This document shows, in pieces, positions 33,399 through 42,903 of a stretch of DNA of 63,231 bases; the stretch's first letter is position 1; each line of letters opens with the position of its first letter. Location of the stretch: assembly GCA_021647885.1 (NCBI GenBank), contig JAKITV010000009.1:1-63231 (forward strand), in the 5' to 3' direction. The stretch comes from Flavobacteriaceae bacterium (GTDB lineage Bacteria > Bacteroidota > Bacteroidia > Flavobacteriales > Flavobacteriaceae). Position numbers and translations under genes: made by a program. Below the pieces are notes generated by a model. That model saw only the letters and a list, made by a program, of their open reading frames with translations. It was not told the DNA's origin and made no database searches.

Positions 33399-35495
33399 TT
33401 ATTTCAATAACTGAAACGCAATTAAAGCCACTACATAAGCAATAAATGTCATAACAAATAATTGAATTAATGGCCATTTCCAACTATTGGTTTCGCGTTT
33501 TACAATAGCTAATGTGCTCATACATTGCATCGCAAAAGCATAAAAAAGCAATAAAGAAATTCCGGAAGCTAAAGTGAATATTTTATTGCCATTTGGATAA
33601 ACTTCGGCTGCCATTTTTTGTTTAATGGTTTCTTCTTGTTCCACATCAGAACTTCCAACGCTATAAATAGTTGCAAGCGTACCAATAAAAACTTCTCTTG
33701 CTGCAAAAGATGTTATTAAAGCAATACCAATCTTCCAGTCGTAACCCAAAGGTTTAATAGCTGGCTCGATGGTCTTACCGATAATTCCTATATAAGAGTA
33801 TTCTAATTTATGCGCAGCAATTTTATCTTCTAAGTCTATTTTATTTAAGTTTTGGTATTCAGCACTTATAATAGTTTCAGCATTATTAAATTGCTTTCCA
33901 GGACCATAAGATGCCAAAACCCATAAAATAATTGAAATTGCTAATATTATTTTTCCAGCTTCAAAAATAAAAGTTTTAGTCTTTTCGATTACAGTAATCG
34001 CTACATTTTTGAAGAGAGGGATTTTATAACTAGGCATTTCAATTATAAAAAATGATTTGCTTTTTGTTTTTAAAATCTTATCTAAAATATACGCTGAAAA
34101 AACAGCCATTCCAAAACCAATTAAATACAATAACATTAACGTAAGGGCTTGATAGCTTAAACCTAAAAAACGTCCTTCAGGAATTACAAGAGCTATTATA
34201 ATTAAATATACAGGAAGCCTAGCTGAGCAGGTTGTAAAAGGCGTTACTAAAATGGTTATTAAACGCTCTTTCCAGTTCTCTATATTTCGCGTTGCCATTA
34301 TAGCAGGAATAGCACAAGCTGTACCAGAAATTAATGGAACAACGCTTTTACCACTTAATCCAAATCGACGCATTATTCTGTCCATTAAAAACACAACACG
34401 ACTCATGTAGCCGCTTTCTTCTAAAACAGAAATGAATAGAAATAGGAATGCTATTTGAGGGATAAAAATGACGATGCCACCAATTCCAGCAATAATCCCT
34501 TCGGCTAATAAATCGGTAAAAACTCCAGGCGAGAAAGTGACTTTAACCCAATCGGAAAGTGATGCAAATGAGGCATCGATAAAGTCCATTGGTACACTTG
34601 CCCAATCGTAAATAGCTTGAAAAATGGTCAATAAAATAACAAAGAAAATAACATAACCCCAAACTTTGTGAGTAAGAATTATATCTAATCGTTCTCTATA
34701 TCCTGTCGCTTTAGATACATCTACTGTTTGCCCTTCTTTTAAGACTTCATTAATAAATTGATAGCGTTTTATAGTTTCTTTTTGCTGTAGTCGTTTTAAA
34801 TCGGAATGCGATTTTGTTTTAAATTCTGAAAAGTCTAATTCCTGTCTGGTCATTTTTCCAAAATTGACGTCATGAGTAATCACTAACCAGAGTTTAAATA
34901 GGTCTTGATTTGGGAAGGCCTTTTTTAGTCTTTCAAAATAATCTACATCTATGGTTGAGGTGTCTAGACAAGGCTCTAAAGATAATTCTTTGTAGTTGTT
35001 TATAAGGTCTTTTAAGCGTTGTATGCCTTCATTTTTACGAGTGCTAATTAATGCAATGCTGGTATTTAATTTTTGTTCTAAAACAGGTATGTTTAAAGAA
35101 ATTCCTTTTCTATTCATTCTATCTGCCATGTTAATGACAAGAATAGTTGGAATTTTTAAATCTTTAATTTGAGTAAAAAGAAGAAGGTTTCGTTTTAAAT
35201 TTTCGACATCACTTATAAGAACAGCAACATCAGGATAATCTTTATCATTTTTATTTAAAAGGAGTTCGATAACAACATTTTCATCAATAGATGAAGCGTT
35301 TAAGCTATATGTTCCTGGTAAATCTATGATATGGGCTTTGACACCACGAGGGAGTTTACAGACCCCTTCTTTTTTTTCGACTGTAATTCCAGGGTAATTC
35401 CCTACTTTTTGATTTAAACCTGTAAGCGCATTGAAAACAGAAGTTTTTCCAGTATTCGGATTTCCAATTAATGCAACATTAATTTGCTTACTCAT
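33399..35495 (-). CDS. feoB: Ferrous iron transporter FeoB, full length
   Basis: A 698-residue intact FeoB. G1 GNPNTGKTS, G3 DLPGTYSL and G4 NMAD lie in the first 130 residues; then a helical spacer, and the permease with LEESGYMSRVVFLMDRIMRRFGLSGKSVVPLISGTACAIPAIMATRNI and LITSFAAREVFIGTLATIY motifs. It imports ferrous iron, driven by GTP. Its start overlaps the feoA stop region by 8 bp, and the small Cys-rich partner follows. This is the second FeoB of the window. Confidence 0.95.
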   Translation of the reverse strand: MSKQINVALIGNPNTGKTSVFNALTGLNQKVGNYPGITVEKKEGVCKLPRGVKAHIIDLPGTYSLNASSIDENVVIELLLNKNDKDYPDVAVLISDVENLKRNLLLFTQIKDLKIPTILVINMADRMNRKGISLNIPVLEQKLNTSIALISTRKNEGIQRLKDLINNYKELSLEPCLDTSTIDVDYFERLKKAFPNQDLFKLWLVITHDVNFGKMTRQELDFSEFKTKSHSDLKRLQQKETIKRYQFINEVLKEGQTVDVSKATGYRERLDIILTHKVWGYVIFFVILLTIFQAIYDWASVPMDFIDASFASLSDWVKVTFSPGVFTDLLAEGIIAGIGGIVIFIPQIAFLFLFISVLEESGYMSRVVFLMDRIMRRFGLSGKSVVPLISGTACAIPAIMATRNIENWKERLITILVTPFTTCSARLPVYLIIIALVIPEGRFLGLSYQALTLMLLYLIGFGMAVFSAYILDKILKTKSKSFFIIEMPSYKIPLFKNVAITVIEKTKTFIFEAGKIILAISIILWVLASYGPGKQFNNAETIISAEYQNLNKIDLEDKIAAHKLEYSYIGIIGKTIEPAIKPLGYDWKIGIALITSFAAREVFIGTLATIYSVGSSDVEQEETIKQKMAAEVYPNGNKIFTLASGISLLLFYAFAMQCMSTLAIVKRETNSWKWPLIQLFVMTFIAYVVALIAFQLLK

Positions 35496-35724
35496 CTAGT
35501 GTCTTTTCAATTAAAATTAATTCAGCTGTTTCTTTTCTAATTGCTAAATGACTACCATTAATATCGAGGTACATTGGGTCTGAAAATGGCGCAACTTGAA
35601 TTAATTCTACCACATTTCCAGGCAAACAACCCATTTCTAGTAACTTTAACGGAATGGCATCGGAAGAAATATCTGTAATTATTCCTCGCTCTCCTTTTTT
35701 TAAATCAGCAATAGTGAAACTCAT
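35488..35724 (-). CDS. feoA: FeoA-domain protein
   Basis: A 78-residue SH3-like protein (TIADLKKGERGIITDISSDAIPLKLLEMGCLPGNVVELIQVAPF; ISEMG-like LLEMGCLPG turn) of the FeoA family, thought to bind and regulate FeoB. Its stop overlaps the feoB start by 8 bp. The upstream spacer (35725-35933) holds no gene; promoter elements were not clear. Confidence 0.93.
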   Translation of the reverse strand: MSFTIADLKKGERGIITDISSDAIPLKLLEMGCLPGNVVELIQVAPFSDPMYLDINGSHLAIRKETAELILIEKTLDE

Positions 35725-35933
35725 CCTATTTAGTATCTAGTTGAAAATAACCAATAATTAAAATAGTTTCTTTTTGCAACCTTTTTTGTTTTTTATAATG
35801 AGGTGATACAGAGGCATCAATTCGTATAAAAAATAAAAAACGTTATCAAAAATAATTCAATTTATAAAAAACCGCTTATTTCCAACCAGACACTATTTAG
35901 ATTCATTTTAAAGAAGCAAAAGTAATAAAAAGA

Positions 35934-36608
35934 TTAGTCTTTGTACGATGCTTTTAAAACTTTTATGTCTTCAAGTAAACGCTTAATTTCTTTAGGATCT
36001 GTGCCATCGTAAAATCCACGTATTTGTCGTTTTTTATCTATAAGCATAAAATTTTCGGTATGGATCATATCAAAAGGGCCTCCATCTCCATCATCTTTTA
36101 CAGCGAGATACGATTTTCTAGCCAAATTATAGATTTGTTTTTTGTCTCCAGTAACTAAATTCCATTTTGATGCATTTACACCTTTCTCTTTAGCATAGCG
36201 TTTTAATTGTGCTACAGTATCAATTTTTGGAGTTACAGTATGAGACAACAGCATTACCTCATCATCAGCAATAAATTTTTTTTGAACCTCATGCATGTTT
36301 TTTGTCATGATTGGACAAATGGTTTGACAGGTCGTAAAAAAGAAATCGGCAACATAAATCTTATCTTTATAATCATCTTGAGTTATAGTTTTTCCGTTTT
36401 GGTTAATTAAACTAAAATCGGCTATACGATGATATTTTTTTTGATGCTGAATCGTACTATCTACCATTTCGACATTAACTTGAGACGGTTGATAGATTGG
36501 TAGTGGTTTTGTTACATTTAATATGTTGAAGATAATAGAAACAATAATAACAGAAAGAATAAAAAAGGCAACACCAAAAAATCTATATTTTTTAAAAAAG
36601 GATAACAT
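35934..36608 (-). CDS. SCO1/SenC-family copper chaperone or thiol reductase
   Basis: Periplasmic, membrane-anchored protein. I start it at MLSFFKKYRFFGVAFF (36608; 224 residues); a 14-residue extension to 36650 lacks family likeness. One N-terminal transmembrane helix (about residues 9-30) precedes a thioredoxin fold with the copper motif TTCQTICP (CxxxC) and the later His in DMIHTENFMLID. SCO proteins deliver copper to cytochrome oxidase CuA or reduce its cysteines. It is divergent from the M1 peptidase gene. Confidence 0.9.
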   Translation of the reverse strand: MLSFFKKYRFFGVAFFILSVIIVSIIFNILNVTKPLPIYQPSQVNVEMVDSTIQHQKKYHRIADFSLINQNGKTITQDDYKDKIYVADFFFTTCQTICPIMTKNMHEVQKKFIADDEVMLLSHTVTPKIDTVAQLKRYAKEKGVNASKWNLVTGDKKQIYNLARKSYLAVKDDGDGGPFDMIHTENFMLIDKKRQIRGFYDGTDPKEIKRLLEDIKVLKASYKD

Positions 36609-36692
36609 AGAAATGTGATTAAGTAAGTTTGGCACAAAAATACAACACAATTAATTTATTATAAGTATTTTTAACAGTGAAAAAGAGGGCTT

Positions 36693-38630
36693 ATGCAAAG
36701 AATTTTGCTTATTAATTTTCTGTTCCTTTCGTTTATTGTTGAAGGGCAAGATTTTCAAAAAGATTTTGATGCCATTATTGAATTTGAAACAAAAGCTGCT
36801 TCACAATTAATGAGTTTTAGGGCAAGCCTTAATACTGGAAATTACGATTTGAAATATCATCGATTAGAATTTATTATAGATCCCAATGTGGCTTTTATAA
36901 ACGGAGATGTTACATCTTATTTTGAAGCCAAAGAAAGTATGAACGAAATCACTTTTGATCTTACAGACAACATGATTGTTTCGCAAGTTTTGCAGAGAGG
37001 AAGTTCTTTAAGTTTCACTCAAAATGCAAACGATGAATTAGTTGTAACATTACCTCAAACTCTAAATCAAGGCGTTTTAGATTCACTAACCATAACTTAT
37101 TCCGGCAATCCTATAAGTTCTGGATTTGGATCGTTTGAACAAACAACACATAATGGCGACCCCATAATTTGGACACTTTCCGAACCTTATGGAGCAAAGG
37201 GATGGTGGCCTTGTAAACAAGATTTAAACGATAAGATTGATAGTATAGATGTGTTTATAACTACGCCGCAATTTAACCCTTCTACTGAAGAATATTTTGC
37301 GGTTTCTAATGGATTAGAACAAAGCCAAGTAGTTAATGGAAGTGATAAAACAACACATTTTAAACACCAATTTCCTATTCCTGCTTATTTAATAGCGATT
37401 GCAGTAACTAACTATGAAATTTATACACATCAAGTTCCTAATAATGGCAATCCTTTTGAAATTGTAAATTATGTATATCCCGAAAGTTTAGCAACAGCAC
37501 AAGCAAGTACTGGAGTTACAGTAGATATAATGAATTTATTTACTAATTTATTTGAAGAATATCCTTTTGCGGCAGAAAAATATGGTCATGCACAATTTAG
37601 TTGGGGAGGAGGCATGGAGCATACCACGGTTTCTTTTATGGGAAATTTCAGCAGAAACCTTATTGCTCATGAATTAGCACACCAATGGTTTGGAAATAAA
37701 ATTACTTGTGGCAGCTGGAAAGATATATGGCTGAATGAAGGCTTTGCCACCTATTTGTCTGGGTTAGTGATTGAAAATCTTGATGGCAATCCATCATTTA
37801 CAACTTGGAAACAACAACGTACAAATTCCATTACATCACAACCAGCAGGAGCTGTATATCTTACAGATGCAGATACAACAAGTGTAAATCGGATTTTTGA
37901 CGGAAGACTTTCTTATAATAAAGGAGCTATGGTTTTGCATATGCTACGAAAAAAAGTAGGTGACGTTAATTTTTTTCAAGGCTTGCAAAACTATTTGAAC
38001 GATGTAAATTTAGCGTTCAACTATGCAAAAACGGAAGATTTTATTCCTATTATGGAAGCCGTAAGTGGAGAAATTTTAACAGAGTTTTTTAACGATTGGT
38101 TATATAATCAAGGTTACCCAAGTTATGGCATAGAGTGGAATCAGCCTAACTCAAATCAAGTAAGGTTTGTTATAGATCAAACGCAAAGTCATGGCTCTGT
38201 TGTATTTTTTGAAGCTCCAGTGCCTTTACGTGTACATGGTACAGGAGGGGAAATTTTGGATGTGGTTTTAAATCACACTACTAATGGACAAGAATTCTTT
38301 GAAGCAGTAACTTTTACAGTAAGCTCAATAGAATTTGATCCTGAAGCCGATTTAATTTCAAGGAACAATACTGTAACATTGAGCACAGAAGCATTTCAGC
38401 CAGAAGGGGAATTTATTATTTATCCTAATCCAGCTTTAACACTTATACATATCCAAAAACCTTTAACCATAGAGGTTATTAATCTTGAAATTTTTAATAT
38501 TTTAGGTCAATTAGTTAAAGAGCGAGACTATCAAGATATTATTGATGTTAGTCAATTATCTTCAGGATTACATTTTATTCGTTTTAAAACAAATCGAGGC
38601 GTAATTCATAAATCATTGTTAAAACAATAA
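36693..38630 (+). CDS. Secreted M1-family metallopeptidase with T9SS sorting domain
   Basis: A 645-residue aminopeptidase N-like enzyme: signal peptide (to about residue 18), a beta-sandwich N-domain, then the M1 zinc site, GGMEHTTVSF and HELAHQWFG (His326, Glu327, His330) with a downstream WLNEGFATYL Glu. The C-terminal 75 residues (FIIYPNPALTLIHIQ to SLLKQ) are a Por/type IX sorting domain, so it is secreted to the surface. It should trim peptides outside the cell; its exact specificity is not known. Confidence 0.93.
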   Translation: MQRILLINFLFLSFIVEGQDFQKDFDAIIEFETKAASQLMSFRASLNTGNYDLKYHRLEFIIDPNVAFINGDVTSYFEAKESMNEITFDLTDNMIVSQVLQRGSSLSFTQNANDELVVTLPQTLNQGVLDSLTITYSGNPISSGFGSFEQTTHNGDPIIWTLSEPYGAKGWWPCKQDLNDKIDSIDVFITTPQFNPSTEEYFAVSNGLEQSQVVNGSDKTTHFKHQFPIPAYLIAIAVTNYEIYTHQVPNNGNPFEIVNYVYPESLATAQASTGVTVDIMNLFTNLFEEYPFAAEKYGHAQFSWGGGMEHTTVSFMGNFSRNLIAHELAHQWFGNKITCGSWKDIWLNEGFATYLSGLVIENLDGNPSFTTWKQQRTNSITSQPAGAVYLTDADTTSVNRIFDGRLSYNKGAMVLHMLRKKVGDVNFFQGLQNYLNDVNLAFNYAKTEDFIPIMEAVSGEILTEFFNDWLYNQGYPSYGIEWNQPNSNQVRFVIDQTQSHGSVVFFEAPVPLRVHGTGGEILDVVLNHTTNGQEFFEAVTFTVSSIEFDPEADLISRNNTVTLSTEAFQPEGEFIIYPNPALTLIHIQKPLTIEVINLEIFNILGQLVKERDYQDIIDVSQLSSGLHFIRFKTNRGVIHKSLLKQ

Positions 38631-38669
38631 TGATCTGTCATTAAGTTTTCTAATGTAGCTTTAAAGTTT

Positions 38670-38677
38670 TACTTTTG
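38670..38677 (+). promoter_or_regulatory. Candidate rseP -7 box
   Basis: TACTTTTG fits TAnnTTTG, 38 bp before the rseP ATG. No clear TTTG 19-21 bp upstream. Confidence 0.35.
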
Positions 38678-38714
38678 TGCGTTTTTAAATAATTAAATTT
38701 CTAAATATAAATAC

Positions 38715-40043
38715 ATGATTGTATTTTTAATTAAAGCGGCTCAATTACTTTTAAGTTTATCAATACTTGTTGTTTTACATGAGCTAGGACATTTTATACC
38801 TGCAAAACTATTTAAAACAAGAGTTGAAAAATTCTATTTATTTTTTGATATAAAGTTCTCATTATTTAAAAAGAAAATAGGAGATACCGTTTATGGTATT
38901 GGCTGGCTGCCACTTGGAGGCTATGTTAAGATAGCTGGAATGATTGACGAAAGCATGGACAAGGAGCAAATGGAAAAACCACCTCAACCTTGGGAATTTC
39001 GATCAAAACCGGCTTGGCAACGTTTAATAATTATGCTTGGAGGAGTGACAGTTAACTTTATTTTAGCTTTCATATTATATATCATGATTTTATTTGTTTG
39101 GGGAACCGATTATTCAAAGAAAGATGATATTAAATATGGGTTTAGCGTAACTAAAACTCTAGAAAAATACGGTTTTAAACAAGGAGATAAAATTGTTTCT
39201 GTTGGGAATGAACCTTTTGAAGAAGTTGCTAGTATAAATAGTCATTTGTTATTAAGAGAAATAAACCATGTTACAGTTGAACATTTTGATGGTACTATAG
39301 AAAAAATAAGTTTACCTGAAGATATTGGAACAGAACTTTTTGAAGCAGGAGATTTCCCTGCAATGACACCAAGAAGACCTTTTAAATTAGATTCCGTATT
39401 TCCAAATTCTCCTGCATCAAAGGGAGGGTTATTAGAAAGCGACAAAATACTTTCTGTTGATGGAAAACCTATTGAATACCTTTCAGATCTTACCAATGCA
39501 ATCAAATATAAAGAATCCGAAAGCATTTCTTTAAAAGTGTTAAGAGATGGTATTGAGAAAGATTTAGTAATGACTCCAAATGAAGACCATACAATTGGCA
39601 TAAGCACTATTAGTACAGATCCTGATTTTATTAAATTAAATCACAGAAAATATTCACTTGGAGAAAGTATAAGTGGAGGTGCTACTTTAGGATATTGGAC
39701 AATTAAAGATTATCTAGCTCAGTTTAAATATATTTTCACAAAAAAAGGAGCTTCACAAGTTGGAGGATTTGCTGCTATTGGTAATATGTTTCCTTCATCA
39801 TGGAATTGGAAAGCCTTTTGGGCAATAACCGCTTTTTTATCTATTATGTTGGCGGTTTTAAATTTATTACCAATACCAGCTTTAGATGGTGGTCATGTTG
39901 TGTTTTTATTATTCGAAATGATTTCTGGGCGCAAGCCAAATGATAAATTTATGGAGTATGCACAAATGGTAGGCTTCTTTATTTTAATTGCATTGGTACT
40001 TTTCGCTAATGGGAACGATATTTTTAAAGCCATTTTCGATTAA
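38715..40043 (+). CDS. rseP: RIP metalloprotease, site-2 protease RseP
   Basis: A 442-residue membrane protease cutting within or near the membrane. Zinc motif VLHELGHFIPAK (His22, Glu23, His26), two central PDZ-like regions (FGVTKTLEKYGFKQGDKIVSVG-type segments; KLDSVFPNSPASKGGLLESDKILSVDGKP) and the C-terminal LLPIPALDGGHVVFLLFEMISGRKP, which supplies the third zinc ligand. It activates alternative sigma factors by cutting anti-sigma factors. It is followed by the tRNA-Asn gene. Confidence 0.95.
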   Translation: MIVFLIKAAQLLLSLSILVVLHELGHFIPAKLFKTRVEKFYLFFDIKFSLFKKKIGDTVYGIGWLPLGGYVKIAGMIDESMDKEQMEKPPQPWEFRSKPAWQRLIIMLGGVTVNFILAFILYIMILFVWGTDYSKKDDIKYGFSVTKTLEKYGFKQGDKIVSVGNEPFEEVASINSHLLLREINHVTVEHFDGTIEKISLPEDIGTELFEAGDFPAMTPRRPFKLDSVFPNSPASKGGLLESDKILSVDGKPIEYLSDLTNAIKYKESESISLKVLRDGIEKDLVMTPNEDHTIGISTISTDPDFIKLNHRKYSLGESISGGATLGYWTIKDYLAQFKYIFTKKGASQVGGFAAIGNMFPSSWNWKAFWAITAFLSIMLAVLNLLPIPALDGGHVVFLLFEMISGRKPNDKFMEYAQMVGFFILIALVLFANGNDIFKAIFD

Positions 40044-40111
40044 TATTTTAAAGAATATATTTGTAGTGGCTAAAAAATGATATATATTTGCGCTCGCTAA
40101 AGCGAAAACAC

Positions 40112-40185
40112 TCCTCCTTAGCTCAGTTGGTTAGAGCATCTGACTGTTAATCAGAGGGTCCTTGGTTCGAGTCCAAGAGGGGGAG
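40112..40185 (+). tRNA. tRNA-Asn (GTT)
   Basis: 74 bases folding as a cloverleaf: acceptor TCCTCCT / AGGGGGA (one G-T pair), discriminator G, T-arm with GGTTCGAGTCC, anticodon GTT at 40146-40148 in the loop CTGTTAA. CCA is not encoded. A hairpin terminator follows at 40196. Confidence 0.95.
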
Positions 40186-40195
40186 CAACTTCACT

Positions 40196-40226
40196 AAACC
40201 TTACTAGAAATAGTAGGGTTTTTTTA
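40196..40226 (+). terminator. Terminator of tRNA-Asn
   Basis: AAACCTTACTA-GAAA-TAGTAGGGTTT with 11 paired bases (one G-T), followed by TTTTT. Confidence 0.8.
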
Positions 40227-40241
40227 TGTCCAAATCCACTA

Positions 40242-40273
40242 CAAATAAAAATCTGTATATTTAGTTCTACTAA
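40242..40273 (+). repeat. 32-bp direct repeat, copy 1
   Basis: Identical to 42559-42590. Each copy follows a hairpin and T-run and precedes a DUF6090-like start (ATGATT...), about 10 bp further on. It probably belongs to the promoter region of a duplicated DUF6090 gene. Confidence 0.85.
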
Positions 40274-40283
40274 TTAACTATTC

Positions 40284-40528
40284 ATGATTGAATTCTTTAG
40301 AATAATACGCAAGAAAATAGCAGATGATAATAAACCAGTAAAATATTTTAGATATGCCATTGGTAAGATAGTACAGGTAATGATAGGTGCTTTTTAGATG
40401 TTACAGGTTATAATTGGAAAGCTAATAGAAATAATTGACAGCTTGAAAAGCAATTTTTAATCAATCTTTTTGAAGATATTAGTTTAGAGCCATGCTCAAA
40501 TAAAAGAGGCGTATTGAATAGACTTTAA
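40284..40528 (+). pseudogene. DUF6090 family relic
   Basis: The start MIEFFRIIRKKIADDNKPVKYFRYAIGKIVQVMIG is that of the widespread Bacteroidota DUF6090 membrane proteins. The frame then shifts and hits TAG (40395). The downstream NWKANRNN-stop-QLEKQFLINLFEDISLE occurs in another frame, interrupted by TGA (40436), and the gene stops at 40528. The large C-terminal part of the family protein is missing. Confidence 0.75.
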
Positions 40529-40572
40529 AGTAAAAAATAAATTAGTATTAATTTTAAATTATATCATAACAG

Positions 40573-42201
40573 ATGAGATATTTTAAGTATGTTCTAGCCC
40601 TATTCATATTTGTTTTTATTAACGGATGTGATACAGATTTCACAACCTGCGATATTGTAATTCACGGAGGTACTATCTATAATGGCAGTGGGGATATTCC
40701 TTTCAAAGGAACTGTAGCTCTTCAAAACGATAAAATTATATATGTAGGGAAGCCAAAAAAATTTAAAGCAACAAAAGTAATTGATGCTACAGGAAAAGCA
40801 GTTGCTCCAGGGTTTATCAACATGCTCAGTTGGGGATATAATTCTTTATTAAAAGATGGTCGTTCCCTTAGTGATTTAAAACAAGGAGTAACATTAGAAG
40901 TTTTTGGAGAGGGAACTTCTCCCGGGCCAAAAGGTAGCCAAAGCGATGAAAATTATGTCTCTTTTGGAAGCGCTATGGATTCCTTAATTAAAAGCAAGAT
41001 CTCAACCAATGTTGCTTCTTTTTTAGGCGCAACAACCGTTCGTATTCAAGAAATTGGATATGACAACAGGAAAGCAACTAAAGAAGAACTTCAAGCCATG
41101 CAGTTCATTGTTAAAGAAGCGATGGAAGAAGGAGCTATGGGCATTGGTTCTTCATTAATTTATGCTCCTGGCGATTACGCTGATACTGAAGAATTAGTAG
41201 CCCTAAGCAAAATTGCAGCGGAATATGGTGGAATGTATATATCACATATGCGAAACGAGGACCATCGAGTTTTAGAGGCTTTGGACGAGTTGCTATTCAT
41301 TGCTGAAAACGCAAAAATCCCAGCTGAAATATACCATTTAAAAACCTCTAGAAAGCCTAATTGGCATCTTTTAGATAGCGTAATTGATAAAGTAGAAAAA
41401 GCTAGAGCAAAAGGATTAAGGATCACCGCAGATATGTATACTTATAATGCAAGTTCTACTGGCTTAACAGGAGTTATTCCAACTTGGGTACAGGAAGGTG
41501 GGCATCGTGCTTGGATTAATAGAATGCAAGAGCCAGAACCAAGAAAACGTTTGCTAGTTGACATTCGTAAAGAATTAGAACAACAGCCTCCAAGTGGTAT
41601 TTTAATGGTGGGTTTTAAAAATGATTCTATGGCAAAAATTTATCAAGGAAAAACTGTTGCAGAAGCCGCAAAGATGAGAGTCCAAACTCCAGAAGAGACC
41701 ATTGTAGATATAATTATTGAGGACGATAGTCGAATTCAGTGTATCTATTTTAGCATGTCTGAAGAGAATATTCGAAAAAAAATTAAAATTCCGTGGCTTT
41801 CATTTTGTTCTGATGCAGGTTCGTATTCCGATATTTCTAAAGACTTTAGGACGCATCCAAGAGCTTTCGGAAGCTTTATTAGAGTTTTAGGAAAATTTTC
41901 GCGAGATCAAAAGCTAATATCTTTACAAGAAGCAGTTAGAAAGTTGAGCGGATTTCCTGCAACTAACCTTGGTTTAAAAAACCGTGGCTTTTTAAAGAAA
42001 GATTACTTTGCAGACATAGTTATTTTTAACCCAGACACTGTCGCCGATAAAGCCACTTTTGATGAGCCTCTTCAGTTTGCTGAAGGGATAGAACAGGTTT
42101 TCGTAAATGGAGTTCAAGTAATTTCTAATGGTAAACATACAGGGGCTTTTCCTGGAAGATTTATTAAAGGACCTGGCTATAAAAAGAATAATATTAATTA
42201 G
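40573..42201 (+). CDS. Lipoprotein D-aminoacylase-like amidohydrolase
   Basis: A 542-residue amidohydrolase-superfamily protein with a lipobox ending at Cys19 (LFIFVFINGC). The family frame is clear: CDIVIHGGTIYNGSGDIPF, VIDATGKAVAPGF, GEGTSPGPK, HMRNED, IYHLKTS and LSFCSDAGSY, as in N-acyl-D-amino-acid deacylases. However, the usual metal HxH after the APGF turn (normally IDxHTH) is replaced by NMLSWGYNSLL, so metal binding or activity may differ. Anchored to the outer or inner membrane. It sits alone between tRNA genes and relics. Confidence 0.8.
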   Translation: MRYFKYVLALFIFVFINGCDTDFTTCDIVIHGGTIYNGSGDIPFKGTVALQNDKIIYVGKPKKFKATKVIDATGKAVAPGFINMLSWGYNSLLKDGRSLSDLKQGVTLEVFGEGTSPGPKGSQSDENYVSFGSAMDSLIKSKISTNVASFLGATTVRIQEIGYDNRKATKEELQAMQFIVKEAMEEGAMGIGSSLIYAPGDYADTEELVALSKIAAEYGGMYISHMRNEDHRVLEALDELLFIAENAKIPAEIYHLKTSRKPNWHLLDSVIDKVEKARAKGLRITADMYTYNASSTGLTGVIPTWVQEGGHRAWINRMQEPEPRKRLLVDIRKELEQQPPSGILMVGFKNDSMAKIYQGKTVAEAAKMRVQTPEETIVDIIIEDDSRIQCIYFSMSEENIRKKIKIPWLSFCSDAGSYSDISKDFRTHPRAFGSFIRVLGKFSRDQKLISLQEAVRKLSGFPATNLGLKNRGFLKKDYFADIVIFNPDTVADKATFDEPLQFAEGIEQVFVNGVQVISNGKHTGAFPGRFIKGPGYKKNNIN

Positions 42202-42276
42202 ACTTGGCATTTTTAACTTGATTTTAGTATTTATAGAAGTTTGTATACAGTTATGATTCATGAAAAACAAATGTAA

Positions 42277-42489
42277 ATGGGATTAGTTACTTTAGTTTAT
42301 TCAGCAATAGCAGGATTTATTGAGGATTTATTGGTGCTGTTATTATTACAATAATTTAGAAGAGCATCTAAGCCAAAATCTTCTATTGCTTGGGACGTAT
42401 TAACTTTTGCCATTTCATTTTGTATTGTAGGTTTAGTAGTTGTAGATATTACTGTTCTTATAATGGTTCGAGCATTTACTAGTCATTAG
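42277..42489 (+). pseudogene. Small membrane-protein relic
   Basis: A frame from ATG 42277 encodes MGLVTLVYSAIAGFIEDLLVLLLLQ, then a TAA (42352-42354), then FRRASKPKSSIAWDVLTF and a second hydrophobic segment (AISFCIVGLVVVDITVLIMV) ending at TAG 42489. With the stop removed it would be a 70-codon, two-helix membrane protein. I do not recognise the family. Confidence 0.4.
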
Positions 42490-42558
42490 CGGAGGCAGCA
42501 GCAATAGTAAAACCCTACATAAAACCGTAGATTTTTTTGTTTTATCTAAAATCCATTT

Positions 42559-42590
42559 CAAATAAAAATCTGTATATTTAGTTCTACTAA
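42559..42590 (+). repeat. 32-bp direct repeat, copy 2
   Basis: Identical to 40242-40273. It is preceded by a similar T-run context and followed by ATGATTAATTTCTTC (42601), a second, shorter DUF6090-like start that ends after 12 codons (MINFFNHTKAFS-stop). Confidence 0.85.
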
Positions 42591-42653
42591 CTTGCTAAAC
42601 ATGATTAATTTCTTCAATCACACAAAAGCTTTTAGTAATTAAACCCTATTTAA

Positions 42654-42725
42654 GACTCCATAGTTCAAGGGATAGAACAAAAGTTTCCTAAACTTTAGAT
42701 TCAGGTTCGAATCCTGATGGAGTCA
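42654..42725 (+). tRNA. tRNA-Arg (CCT)
   Basis: 72 bases: acceptor GACTCCA / TGGAGTC with discriminator A, D-stem GTTC/GAAC, anticodon stem AAAGT/ACTTT with loop TTCCTAA (anticodon CCT at 42687-42689), T-stem TCAGG/CCTGA. CCA is not encoded. It lies just after a DUF6090-like relic. Confidence 0.92.
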
Positions 42726-42903
42726 CTGTTTTTGGGTCAAAGATCTACATTTGTTTGGTTTTTGTTCTTGTTTTAGATAGTTCACTTTTTTCTCTTTTCT
42801 AAAATTAGTTTGCTTACTTAAATAATTATTATTTGCAAATGCATAGTATAAAGCTTACATTTGAAGATAAACAGTTTAATAAAAAACAAAAATTTTTAAA
42901 ATT

